From the NCBI GenBank assembly GCA_963786805.1, contig CAWBAK010000005.1:345011-409010 (forward strand): 64,000 nt of DNA, written 5' to 3'. Positions 34,211 to 45,852 of this stretch are shown here, piece by piece (the stretch's first letter is position 1; the number at the start of each line of letters is the position of its first letter). The notes beneath the pieces were generated by a model. That model searched no databases and was not told the DNA's origin. It was given only the letters and a program-made list of their open reading frames with translations. This DNA comes from CALGFI01 sp963786805 (lineage in GTDB: Bacteria; Actinomycetota; UBA4738; HRBIN12). Position numbers and translations under genes: made by a program.

Positions 34211-34240
34211 CTGGCCCGGGCGTCTGCCCGGCCGCCTCCT
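34211..34240 (-). promoter_or_regulatory. Ribosome binding site held away from korA ATG by a hairpin
   Basis: On the minus strand AGGAGG (34240-34235) lies 24 bases before ATG 34210, too far for normal initiation. Between them is a perfect CCGGGC-AGAC-GCCCGG hairpin (34231-34216). If it folds, the effective spacing falls to about 8 bases, a normal distance. No other start codon in this frame lies nearer to the site. Inference from sequence only. Confidence 0.45.
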
Positions 34241-34372
34241 TCAGGGGTCGCAGGAGTTCGCTTTTCGACTACCAGCGTACCGCGTGCCTGCGCGGAGAGA
34301 CCGCCGGTACATTGATGCCGTCGGTCACCGGGTGCCTATCGCTCCCCGGTCGGAGAAGGGAGAGAGCCTGGG

Positions 34373-35317
34373 ATGAGGACCGCCAAGCTCGGATCGCGAG
34401 GACCGGATCTCTCGGTGATCGGTTTCGGTGCCTGGGAGGCGGGGATGGGGCGCGAATGGGACGATGCCCCGCCCGAGGAGCAGGTGGTCGGGGCCATCGC
34501 GATGGTCTTCGAGACCGGGATCAACTGGATCGACACGGCGGAGGTGTACGGGAACGGGACCTCCGAACACCTCGTCGGCCGGGCGGTCGCGGGCCGGCGG
34601 CACGAGGTCTCGATCGCGACGAAGGTGGCGCCGGCACCGGACGGTACGGGGTTCCGTCCCGACCAGGTGCACGAGGCGTGCCGGAAGAGCCTCGAACGGC
34701 TCTCGACGGACCGGATCGATCTGTACCAACTCCACTGGCCCGACGCCACCGGGGTCCCCATCGAGGAGACGTGGGGGGCGATGGCCTCGCTGGTCGACGA
34801 GGGCCTCGTGCGCGCTATCGGGGTCTCGAACTTCGATCGCGAGCTGATCGAGCGCTGTCTGGCGATACGGCACGTCGACTCGCTCCAGCAGGAGTTCTCG
34901 ATGCTGGTGCTCGACGATCGCGACCTGATCCGCTGGTGCGGCGACGTGGGCATCGGGGTGCTCGCCTACGGACCGCTCGCGTACGGCCTGCTGACGGGGG
35001 CCATCACGGACAAGACCAAGTTCGCCCGGCGCGACCATCGTCGCGTCGAGAAGGGGTACCTCTTCGGCCCGGGGAAGCGCGAGCGGAGCCTCGCCGTCGT
35101 CGACGCCATGCGTCCGATCGCCGACCGTCTCGGCATCACCGTGTCCCAGCTCGCGCTGGCGTGGACCGTGCACCAGCCGGGCGTCACCTCTGCGATCGCC
35201 GGCAGCCGCAACCCCGACCACGTCCGCTCCAACGCGGCCGCCGGAGACGTCGTGCTGGACGCCGCGACGCTTGCCGAGCTCGAGCAGATCCTGAGACTCG
35301 GCCCCGCGTTCGACTGA
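34373..35317 (+). CDS. Aldo/keto reductase
   Basis: NADPH-dependent (beta/alpha)8 barrel oxidoreductase, 314 aa. The catalytic tetrad is visible: Asp and Tyr in WIDTAEVYGNG, Lys in VSIATKVAP, His in YQLHWPDA. GVSNFD, GVLAYGPLAYGLLTG and AIAGSRNPDHVRSNAAA (cofactor binding) are typical. ATG 34373 follows GGGAGAGAG. Substrate not deducible; general aldehyde or sugar reductases and K-channel beta-like members look similar. Confidence 0.9.
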   Translation: MRTAKLGSRGPDLSVIGFGAWEAGMGREWDDAPPEEQVVGAIAMVFETGINWIDTAEVYGNGTSEHLVGRAVAGRRHEVSIATKVAPAPDGTGFRPDQVHEACRKSLERLSTDRIDLYQLHWPDATGVPIEETWGAMASLVDEGLVRAIGVSNFDRELIERCLAIRHVDSLQQEFSMLVLDDRDLIRWCGDVGIGVLAYGPLAYGLLTGAITDKTKFARRDHRRVEKGYLFGPGKRERSLAVVDAMRPIADRLGITVSQLALAWTVHQPGVTSAIAGSRNPDHVRSNAAAGDVVLDAATLAELEQILRLGPAFD

Positions 35318-35433
35318 GCTCTTCGTGGCGGGGCGGTGACGGCGGTCGCGCGTTCGTTGCGCTTGCGTGACGACCTCGTGGTGATGACCGGACCCACCGC
35401 CTGAGGCACCGGTGGCCGGCATAGCGTCGGCCC

Positions 35434-35859
35434 GTGAGGGTCTGGCGCCCGCTGGCGAGCGTCCTGGGATGGGTGAGCGCCGCGACGTGCTCGCTGACCG
35501 GGATCGCGTACGCGGGCGAGTCCACGTTCGGAGAGGCCGGTGCGTTCGTCGCAACCCTGGCTTGGCTCGGCGCTGCAGCCCTCGCCGCGGTCTCGCTGTG
35601 GCAGACACTCACGACATCAGGTGCTCGAACGGCGCTCCTGATCCTGCTCGCGGTGCTCGCCGCCGGGTTCGTCGCCGCGAACGTGCTCGCACTCGTGGCG
35701 TCCTCCGAAGGAGTCCCCCAGGTTCCGCGAACCCTGCATCTCATCGGGACGATCTCCGGCTCGGCGCTGTACCTGGAGGCGCTCGTCGACGTCTCCGTCG
35801 CGTTCCTCTCGGCCGGGAAGCGGCCTCGCGACCCGATGGAACGGGCGATGCCGGTGTAG
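35434..35859 (+). CDS. Hypothetical membrane protein with four hydrophobic segments
   Basis: 141 aa from GTG 35434. Hydrophobic stretches: PLASVLGWVSAATCSLTGIAYA, AFVATLAWLGAAALAAVSLW, TALLILLAVLAAGFVAANVLALV and LIGTISGSALYLEALVDVSVAFL. A basic C-terminal tail (SAGKRPRDPMER) suggests a cytoplasmic end. No family recognised. It precedes the universal stress/Rieske fusion gene by 28 bases and may share its transcript. Confidence 0.6.
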   Translation: MRVWRPLASVLGWVSAATCSLTGIAYAGESTFGEAGAFVATLAWLGAAALAAVSLWQTLTTSGARTALLILLAVLAAGFVAANVLALVASSEGVPQVPRTLHLIGTISGSALYLEALVDVSVAFLSAGKRPRDPMERAMPV

Positions 35860-35887
35860 GCTTCCGCGTTCTGCCACCCGCGGAGGG

Positions 35888-36917
35888 ATGGTCTTGGCCT
35901 ACAAGCGCATCGTCCTGGCGACCGACGGTTCACCATCGGCCGAGACGGCGGAGCACGTCGCGGCGACGCTCACGGCGGCGACCAAGGCGAAGCTGACCAT
36001 CGTCCACGTGGCTGCCGATCCGTCCGTGGCCGGCGAGGCCGTGGCACGAGCCCTGCGCATCGCGGAGCGCGAGGGGATCAAACACGAGGTGGTGATCTCG
36101 ACGGGTGATCCGGCCGAGGCGATCATCCACGCGGCCGAGGAGGCCGACGCAGAGATCATCGTGACGGGCAGCAAGGGCCTGTTCCACGCCGAGCAGCTGA
36201 TCGGCAGCGTGGTGCGCAAGGTCCTGACGCACGCGCCGTGCGACGTCCTGCTCACCCGCGCCCGGGACGAGGCCGACCGACCGCACGGCTCACCGCCGTA
36301 TCGGCGGATCCTTCTCGCGACGGACGGATCGGCGACGGCCGACCGCGCCGCGCACAAGGCCTACGCGCTGGCCGGCCGGCTGGAGGCGTCGATGACGCTC
36401 GCGTTCGTCGGGCACCCGAAGACCGGCGAGCTCGTTCTGAGCGACACGGCGGCGACGATCGGCGAGAGCGCGCCGGTCGGGATGCTCATCCTCGACGGCG
36501 ACCCGGCCGAGCAGATCGTCGCGACGGCAGACAAGGAGGGGTTCGACCTCGTGATGGTCGGCAACAAGGGGATGAGCCGGCGCCCGGGCCGCCCTCCTGG
36601 GCTCGGTGCCGCGCGATATCGCCGAGAACGCGACGTCCGACGTCCTCGTGGCCCGAACGATCGCCCAGAACCTCTCGGAGATCGAGCCGGGCGAGGGCGG
36701 GATCGTCGCGACCGGCGATCGAAAGGTCGCCGTCTACCGCGACGAGCGCGGCAAGGTCACGACGCTGTCGGCCAAGTGCACCCACATGGGCTGCACGGTG
36801 AAGTGGAACCCGGCCGAGAAGACATGGGACTGCCCCTGTCACGGCTCGCGCTTCGCTCCGACGGGCGCCGTGGCGAACGGCCCTGCGGAACGCCCGCTGC
36901 AACCGACCGACCTCTGA
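35888..36917 (+). CDS. Tandem universal stress protein fused to a Rieske 2Fe-2S domain (one frameshift)
   Basis: Two UspA domains in tandem (KRIVLATDGSPSAETAEHV... and RRILLATDGSATADRAAHK...), the first with an ATP-binding-like VTGSKGLFHAEQLIGSVVRKV. After VMVGNKGMS the frame shifts near 36576; dropping one base gives GARAALLGSVPRDIAENATSD, the normal end of the second Usp, running straight into a Rieske domain with KCTHMGC and CPCHGSRF (the Cys-His pairs of the 2Fe-2S cluster). Corrected length is 343 codons. Uncorrected, the first frame would run on to 37105 and the Rieske part would look like a 103-aa protein starting at 36606. A stress sensor with its own redox centre is the inferred role. 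Confidence 0.78.
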
Positions 36918-36927
36918 GGCCTCGGCG

Positions 36928-37416
36928 TCACACCTGCCAGAGGGGCTTCCAGATCATCAGCCAGGTGATGATCACGAGCGCGGCGATCCCGAAGACGGCA
37001 TTGAACAGCGCCCCGCGTGCCCGGAGCAGATCGTCCAGCTCCTCGTCGCTCCTGCGCGGAACCCCGGACGGGCGGAGCTGGATCGCGTCCTTCAGCTGCT
37101 GGTAGTACGGCCTCGCGACGGCATACATCTCGGCGATCGTGGCGACCAGCAGCCCGAGCGAGATCCAGATCCACCAGTAGCTCCACCACTTGCCGGCGAA
37201 CCCGGCGACCACGCCGAAGATGACCAGCCCGCCGAGCGAGACGTACATCCCCATGATCGATGAGCCCGAGAACTGCAGGAGCTCGGCGATCCGGACCCGG
37301 TCTCGCTCCTTGCGCAGACGCAGCGCGACGAGCACCGACACCCCGTGGAACAGCACGAACCCGAGCACGGCGGCCACGTGCAGGAACTTCCACCAGCGGT
37401 AGTCGATCGCCAGCAT
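36928..37416 (-). CDS. DUF2269-like four-helix membrane protein
   Basis: 162 aa. FLHVAAVLGFVLFHGVSVLVAL near the N-terminus has a His typical of small haem- or copper-associated integral proteins, then MYVSLGGLVIFGVVAGFAG, WIWISLGLLVATIAEMYAV and AVFGIAALVIITWLMIW form three more helices. A cytoplasmic loop holds RPSGVPRRSDEELDDLLRARG. Function unknown. It abuts the cyclic-nucleotide-binding protein gene (shared base 37416), so both probably form one leftward operon. Confidence 0.6.
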   Translation of the reverse strand: MLAIDYRWWKFLHVAAVLGFVLFHGVSVLVALRLRKERDRVRIAELLQFSGSSIMGMYVSLGGLVIFGVVAGFAGKWWSYWWIWISLGLLVATIAEMYAVARPYYQQLKDAIQLRPSGVPRRSDEELDDLLRARGALFNAVFGIAALVIITWLMIWKPLWQV

Positions 37417-37910
37417 CAGCCGCTGATCGAGCGCTCCGCCTCGCGCAGGCGGTGGGCGACGACCGCCAGGATCTTGGCGGCCACCGCGGGCTCTTTCGTC
37501 ACGACGCGGTCGAACGAGCGCTTGAAGATCCGGATCGCGGTGACCGGCGTCTCGGCGACCACATCCGCGGTCCTCGGTCCCCCGTCGAGCAGCGAGATCT
37601 CACCGAAGAACTCGCCGGGTCCCAGACGATCCACCGCCTTGCCGTCGCGCGTCACCTTCGCCTCGCCCTCCAGGATCACGTAGAACGTGCCGCCGGGGCG
37701 GCCGGCCCCGACGATCTCCTCGCGCTCGCGGAACCCCACGACGTCGGCGTGCTCGGCGAGCTGCTTGAGGTGACGGCGCGACAGGCCGGAGAACAGCGGC
37801 ACGCCGCCCAGCAGGTCCGGGGCGCGTCGGCCCATCGGACCTTCCGGCCCCTTGGCCGGCCCCTTGGCCGGCCCCTTGGCCGGCCCTTTGGCGAGCGCTC
37901 CCTTGGCCAC
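37416..37910 (-). CDS. Cyclic nucleotide-binding domain protein with AKGP repeats
   Basis: 164 aa. A repeated Lys/Gly/Pro/Ala N-terminus (AKGPAKGPAKGP..., residues 7-22) is followed by one cNMP-binding domain: LFSGLSRRHLKQLAEHADVV, GGTFYVILEGEAKV, GPGEFFGEISLLDGGPRTADVVAETP (phosphate-binding cassette with FGEISLL and the Arg of PRTAD) and a C-terminal helix. There is no HTH output domain, so it is not a Crp-type regulator; it may act as a sensor for a partner, perhaps the membrane protein next to it. GTG 37910 and ATG 37835 are both possible starts; the second would omit the repeats. Confidence 0.72.
   Translation of the reverse strand: MAKGALAKGPAKGPAKGPAKGPEGPMGRRAPDLLGGVPLFSGLSRRHLKQLAEHADVVGFREREEIVGAGRPGGTFYVILEGEAKVTRDGKAVDRLGPGEFFGEISLLDGGPRTADVVAETPVTAIRIFKRSFDRVVTKEPAVAAKILAVVAHRLREAERSISG
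37846..37893. repeat. 12-bp tandem repeat coding for Lys-Gly-Pro-Ala
   Basis: Three perfect copies of ggccccttggcc (37846-37881) and a diverged fourth. Read on the minus strand they encode the Ala-Lys-Gly-Pro repeats at the start of the cyclic-nucleotide-binding protein. The unit is a multiple of three, so copy number can change without shifting the frame. Confidence 0.85.
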
Positions 37911-38019
37911 CGCTTTCCCCCGTTGGGCCTTCGCCGCTCACCATCGCGGCGCGGACCGCGGCAGCCTACCCCACGCTCGAACGCTGGTCATACCCGTGGG
38001 CGGCCGGTAGCGTTTCGGC

Positions 38020-41643
<3,624 letters not shown>

Positions 41644-41665
41644 GGACCTTCGCCCGCTCGGGAGG

Positions 41666-41986
41666 CTAGTGGAAGGAGTTCCCGCAGGCGCAGGATCCCT
41701 GCGCGACGGGGTTGTCGATCGTGAAGCCGGAGGCCTCGAGCGTGTCGACGAAGTCGATCTTGGCGTCAGACAGGTACGGGACGCTCATCTTGTCGATCAC
41801 GATCCGCACCCCGAACTGCTCCTCGGCCACATCCTTCTCCGAGAGCTGATCGTCCAGGTACATGGCGTATCGGAGCCCGGAGCAGCCGCCCGGCTGGACG
41901 GCCACGCGGAGGGCGATGTCGCTCCTGCCCTCCTCGACGAGGAGCTCCTTCACCTTGCCGGCGGCGCTCTCACTCAGCTGGATCAT
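41666..41986 (-). CDS. A-type Fe-S cluster carrier (HesB/ErpA family)
   Basis: 106 aa. Receives Fe-S clusters from SUF and passes them to apoproteins. MIQLSESAAGKVKELL opens it; the three conserved cysteines are in QPGGCSGLRY and the C-terminal GSCACGNSF. ATG 41986 has a GGAGG site nine bases upstream. It converges with metH, 22 bases from its stop. ErpA and SufA types cannot be separated from sequence by eye. Confidence 0.92.
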   Translation of the reverse strand: MIQLSESAAGKVKELLVEEGRSDIALRVAVQPGGCSGLRYAMYLDDQLSEKDVAEEQFGVRIVIDKMSVPYLSDAKIDFVDTLEASGFTIDNPVAQGSCACGNSFH

Positions 41987-42036
41987 CGGTCCTCCGGTCC
42001 ATGGATCCGTACCCGCGATTCTAGCGGCTGAACGGC

Positions 42037-42525
42037 TCAACCATCGCTCGGGTGCCCGGATTCCTTCAGTTCCACGACCTGGGCCTCGGCGCTTCGCTGC
42101 AGCTCGGAGGGGCTGGTCCGGAACACCGAGTCCGGCGTCCCGGCGGCGGCCCACACGTCCTGGTGGGTCAGGAGGTCCCGGTCCAGGAACGCGCGAAGCC
42201 GGGTCGGATGCCCGAAGGGCGGCGTGCCTCCCACCGCGAATCCGGTGGCGCTCCGGGCCTCCTCCGGGTTCGCGCGCCGAACGGTCGCCGCTCCCGCGAG
42301 CTCCGCCAGACGTCGGGTGTCCACGCGGTTGGCTCCGCTGGTGAGGGCGAGGAGGGGCTCGTCGTCCGCGACGAACACCAGCGACTTCACGATCTGCGCG
42401 ACGTCACAGCCGATCGCGCGCGCGGCGTCCTCGGCCGTCTTGGTCCCCTCCGGGAAGCGACGGACTTCCACGGGAAGGTCCAGCACCCGCGCGGCCTCGA
42501 GGAACCGGTCGATCGCATCGCTCAC
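42037..42525 (-). CDS. YbaK/EbsC-family aminoacyl-tRNA editing protein
   Basis: 162 aa. Homologues hydrolyse mischarged tRNAs such as Cys-tRNA(Pro). Visible: TKTAEDAARAIGCDVAQIVKSLVFVADDEPLLALTSGANRVD (with the catalytic-site Lys of the VKSLVF motif) and the GFAVGGTPPFGHP loop, both typical. GTG 42525 overlaps the glycerate kinase stop (GTGA). Specificity (proX, ybaK or prdX type) is not resolved. Confidence 0.87.
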   Translation of the reverse strand: MSDAIDRFLEAARVLDLPVEVRRFPEGTKTAEDAARAIGCDVAQIVKSLVFVADDEPLLALTSGANRVDTRRLAELAGAATVRRANPEEARSATGFAVGGTPPFGHPTRLRAFLDRDLLTHQDVWAAAGTPDSVFRTSPSELQRSAEAQVVELKESGHPSDG

Positions 42526-43649
42526 GGCGGCGACGATAGCCGCTCCGGATCGAGGGCGACCTCGGCAGCGAGGTCCTCGAGCGATCTGCGCGCATCGCCC
42601 ATCGCGCGCTCCTCGCCGAACCGCTCCACGAGTGACGCGACACGCGCCTCGGGCATCTCGATCTCGGAACGTCCGCACAGCACGGCCATCGGGATACCGG
42701 TGCGTTGCGCCTCCACGAGCAACCCCGAGATCACCTTCCCGCGCAAGGAGGATGCGTCGAGTCGGCCCTCCCCCGTCACGAGGACGTCGGCGGACGCAAC
42801 GCGCCGCCGGACGTCGAGCGCATCCATCACGACGGCAACGCCCGGCCGCAGCCGGGCGCCGAGGAAGGCCACGAGGCCCGCGCCCGCGCCACCGGCGGCT
42901 CCCCCGCCGGGCAGCGCGCGGAGGTCGATCCCGAGATCGCGATGGATGACCGCCGCGTAGTGCGCCAGCGCGCGCTCGAGCAAGAGCACGTCGTCGGGCG
43001 AGGCGCCCTTCTGCGGGCCGTAGACGCGTGCGGCACCGCGAGGACCCGTCAGCGGATCGTCGACGTCGCACGCCACCACGAACCGGATCCGTCGCACGAC
43101 CTGCTCGAGACCGGTCGCGTCCACGCGGTCGAGCTCGAGCAGGCCGCGTCCGCCGTCGGGGACCGGCCGGCCGGCGCCATCGAGCAGCCGAACCCCGAGC
43201 GCGGCCGCGATCCCGGCACCGCCGTCGGTCGACGCGCTCCCGCCGAGGCAGACGAGGATCTCGCCCGCGCCCTCGCGCGCGGCGGCGAGGACGAGCTCGC
43301 CGGTTCCACGGCTCGACGCCCGGAGCGGGTTCCGCCTGGCCTCGCCGACGAGCGCGAGTCCGGACGCGCGCGCGAGCTCGATCACGGCCGTGGGACCGGA
43401 CGGCGTCACGATCATGCCGAACGACGCGTCGACCGGATCACCAAGCGGACCCGAGACGCGTGCGGTTCGGAGCTCGCCACCCAGCGCCGCGACGAGCGCG
43501 TCGAGCGTTCCCTCGCCGCCGTCGGCCATCGGGACCTCGTCGACCTCGTCGGAGGGTCGCTCGCGACGCCAGCCCGCCGCGATGGCGCTCGCCGCCTGAG
43601 CCGCCGTCAGGGTTCCCCGGAACTTGTCCGGCGCCACGAGGACGCGCAT
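42522..43649 (-). CDS. Glycerate kinase (GlxK/GarK type)
   Basis: Phosphorylates D-glycerate to 2-phosphoglycerate. 375 aa: RVLVAPDKFRGTLTAAQAA, VPMADGGEGTLDALV, ARASGLALV, GTGELVLAAAREGA, CLGGSASTDGGAG and DVLVTGEGRLDASSLRGKVISG are all typical of this family. ATG 43649 is preferred over TTG 43664 because it begins with the conserved beta strand. In a one-carbon setting it can return serine- or glyoxylate-derived glycerate to central metabolism. Confidence 0.93.
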   Translation of the reverse strand: MRVLVAPDKFRGTLTAAQAASAIAAGWRRERPSDEVDEVPMADGGEGTLDALVAALGGELRTARVSGPLGDPVDASFGMIVTPSGPTAVIELARASGLALVGEARRNPLRASSRGTGELVLAAAREGAGEILVCLGGSASTDGGAGIAAALGVRLLDGAGRPVPDGGRGLLELDRVDATGLEQVVRRIRFVVACDVDDPLTGPRGAARVYGPQKGASPDDVLLLERALAHYAAVIHRDLGIDLRALPGGGAAGGAGAGLVAFLGARLRPGVAVVMDALDVRRRVASADVLVTGEGRLDASSLRGKVISGLLVEAQRTGIPMAVLCGRSEIEMPEARVASLVERFGEERAMGDARRSLEDLAAEVALDPERLSSPP

Positions 43650-43715
43650 CGGGCGAGGGTACAATCCGCCGCGGTTGCCCTATCGGGTTGCCCCCTCGGA
43701 AGGAGCGCGGACGCC

Positions 43716-44546
43716 GTGACGCTCGGCCGGAACAAGCTGCTGGCGATCGCGCACGCCGAGCGCGACCGTCTCGGCAGGACGATCCAGTACGCGCCGCCGG
43801 AGACCTGGGACTCGAACAGCGTCTGCGCCGGGTGGCTCAACCGCGACGTCATGGCGCACCTGGCCGCGCAGGAGGTCGCCGCGGCGCAGCTCGTCGCGGG
43901 CGATCCGGCGGTGGAGTTCGACGCGTTCCGCGAGGCCAACGACGGCGAGCTGTGGGTGGACGGGTTCAACGAATGGGCCGTCAAGGTTCGTCAGGAGATC
44001 CCGGCCCGGCAGGTCATCACGGACTGGGGCAAGGGCGCCGACGCGTTCCTCGAGCTCTGCGCCCGCCTGAACGAAGACGAGTGGCGCACGACGCGCGTCG
44101 ATTGGGTCGCCGGGGCGATCGGCGTGCGCTACCTCGTTCAGTCGCGGACGATCGAGTGGTGGCTGCACGGAGAGGACATCCGTGAGAGCGCGGCGCTGGA
44201 GGAGAACCCACAGCATTGGCCCGTCTACCTGACGAACGACCTCGCGATCCGCATGCTCCCCTACGCGCTCGGCCTGGCCGGGATCTCGTACCCGGGGCGG
44301 AGCCTCGAGGTCGACCTCGAGGGCGTCGGAGAGGGCACGTGGCACTGGGGCCTCGCGCCACGTGAGATGCCTCCCGAGGACAAGAAGCCCGACGCGTTCA
44401 TCAGCGGCCGCGGGCTCGCCTTCGGGCTCGTCGCCGGGCGACGGTACGAGGCCGGGGAGTTCCTGGACGACGGGGCGCTCGTCGTCGGGGGCGACGAGGA
44501 GCTCGCGCTCACCGTGCTCACCCACCTCCGCGCCTTCGTCGAGTAG
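43716..44546 (+). CDS. Maleylpyruvate isomerase family (MDMPI-like) mycothiol-type protein
   Basis: 276 aa actinobacterial DinB-superfamily protein with an N-terminal helix bundle (AHAERDRLGRTIQYAPPETWDSNSVCAGWLNRDVMAHLAAQEVAAAQLV), whose His and downstream IEWWLHGEDIRE supply the metal ligands, and a C-terminal SCP2-like domain (YPGRSLEVDLEGVGEGTWHWGLAP). Characterised members use mycothiol. GTG 43716 has GGAAGGAG at a distance of about 12. Substrate unknown. Confidence 0.82.
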   Translation: MTLGRNKLLAIAHAERDRLGRTIQYAPPETWDSNSVCAGWLNRDVMAHLAAQEVAAAQLVAGDPAVEFDAFREANDGELWVDGFNEWAVKVRQEIPARQVITDWGKGADAFLELCARLNEDEWRTTRVDWVAGAIGVRYLVQSRTIEWWLHGEDIRESAALEENPQHWPVYLTNDLAIRMLPYALGLAGISYPGRSLEVDLEGVGEGTWHWGLAPREMPPEDKKPDAFISGRGLAFGLVAGRRYEAGEFLDDGALVVGGDEELALTVLTHLRAFVE

Positions 44547-44588
44547 GCGAGCCGATCCGGGCTCCGGCCCGTACTTCCAGCGAGTACC

Positions 44589-45167
44589 GTGCTGACCGTG
44601 CGATCCCGAGGCCCTCGCTCCGACTCCGCGCTCATGCGCGCCTTCGCCGCGCACGACCAGGCGGCGGCGGACGAGCTCTACGAGCGCTTCGCCTCCCGCG
44701 TGTACGGCCTGGGGATCGTGATGCTCGGCGGTGACGCCGCCGCGCAGGATCTGGTGCAGGACACCTTCGTGAAGTTGTGGCGGAACGCCGGCCGCTATGA
44801 CGCGACGAGAGGCAGGCTCGAGACATGGGTGTTGCTCGTCGCCCGGAGCCTGGCGATCGACGCGTTGCGCCGACGGGTGCTCGAGGCCCGAGTGCTCGAG
44901 CGCAACGGCCTTTCCCGCGAGGCCTCGGACGAACCGGGTCCCGATCTGCGCGCGGAGGTCGCCGACCTGTCCGACCGCGCGCGCCGCGCGATGGGCGCGC
45001 TCACGGACGGGCAGCGAGCCGCGCTCGAGCTCGCCTACTTCGGCGGGAAGACGAGCGCCGAGGTCGCCGAGCTCGAGGGGATCCCTCTCGGGACCGCCAA
45101 GACACGGATCCGAACCGCCCTGCTGAAGCTCCGCGACGCGTTGGAGGAGCAGCGGCGTGACGTGTGA
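44589..45167 (+). CDS. ECF-type RNA polymerase sigma factor
   Basis: 192 aa with sigma region 2 (ADELYERFASRVYGLGIVMLGGDAAAQDLVQDTFVKLWRNAGRYD, then WVLLVARSLAIDALRRR) and region 4 (MGALTDGQRAALELAYFGGKTSAEVAELEGIPLGTAKTRIRTALLKLRDAL). GTG 44589 or GTG 44598 could start it. The next gene overlaps it by 11 bases and encodes a zinc-type anti-sigma factor, so activity is likely controlled by sequestration at the membrane. Confidence 0.92.
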   Translation: MLTVRSRGPRSDSALMRAFAAHDQAAADELYERFASRVYGLGIVMLGGDAAAQDLVQDTFVKLWRNAGRYDATRGRLETWVLLVARSLAIDALRRRVLEARVLERNGLSREASDEPGPDLRAEVADLSDRARRAMGALTDGQRAALELAYFGGKTSAEVAELEGIPLGTAKTRIRTALLKLRDALEEQRRDV

Positions 45168-45852
45168 GCAGGTCCGCGAGCAACTCGCCGAGCACCTGCT
45201 CGGCACGCTCGACGAAACCGTCGACCGTGAGGTCCGCGTCCACCTGCGTGGCTGCGGGTCGTGTCGCGCCGAACTCCGCGCGATGGCCGACGGCGTCGGA
45301 ACGTTCGCGGCCGCCGCCCACGACGTCGATCCCCCCGGCGAGCTGCGGCAACGCGTGCTGAGCACGCTCGACGACGAGTGGGCATCGGCCGCCCCGGCGG
45401 GGGTTCGGAGCGGACGACCCGGCCGGGTCGCCGTCATCGCGGCGCTCGCGGCGGCGCTCGCCTGGGGAGCGGTGGCGACGGTTCTCGCGTTGAACTACGA
45501 GGAGGCCGCGGACAAGTACGAGACGTTCCTCGCTCAGCTCGGCGGCGAGAACGTGCGGGTGGGTGCCCTGCGGGCGGAGGGATCGCAGGACCTGCAGGGA
45601 AGCGTGGTCATCTACGAGTCCAACGTTGGGCAGTCCTGGGCCCTCGTCCTATGTCGCGCGCCGGGTTGGGAGGGAACCGTCAACGTCACGATGCTCGCGG
45701 GAGAACGCCGGATCGACCTGCGCCCGATGGAGCTCGGGCCCGGCGGCGAAGGCTCGACGTGGCTCGTCACCTCGTCCAACCTGACGTCCTACGACCGCGT
45801 GAATCTCTGGGACGACAGCGGCCTTCTCGCGAGCGCCGATCTCGAGGCTTAG
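45157..45852 (+). CDS. Membrane anti-sigma factor (zinc-finger, RskA-like)
   Basis: 231 aa. The N-terminal zinc anti-sigma domain has CEQVREQLAEHLLGTLDETVDREVRVHLRGCGSC (HxxxCxxC), followed by one transmembrane helix (VAVIAALAAALAWGAVATVLAL, about residues 88-109) and an extracytoplasmic RskA-like beta domain (NVTMLAGERRIDLRPMELGPGGEGSTWLV). It should hold the preceding sigma factor inactive until an outside signal acts. GTG 45157 lies inside the sigma gene. Confidence 0.9.
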   Translation: MTCEQVREQLAEHLLGTLDETVDREVRVHLRGCGSCRAELRAMADGVGTFAAAAHDVDPPGELRQRVLSTLDDEWASAAPAGVRSGRPGRVAVIAALAAALAWGAVATVLALNYEEAADKYETFLAQLGGENVRVGALRAEGSQDLQGSVVIYESNVGQSWALVLCRAPGWEGTVNVTMLAGERRIDLRPMELGPGGEGSTWLVTSSNLTSYDRVNLWDDSGLLASADLEA

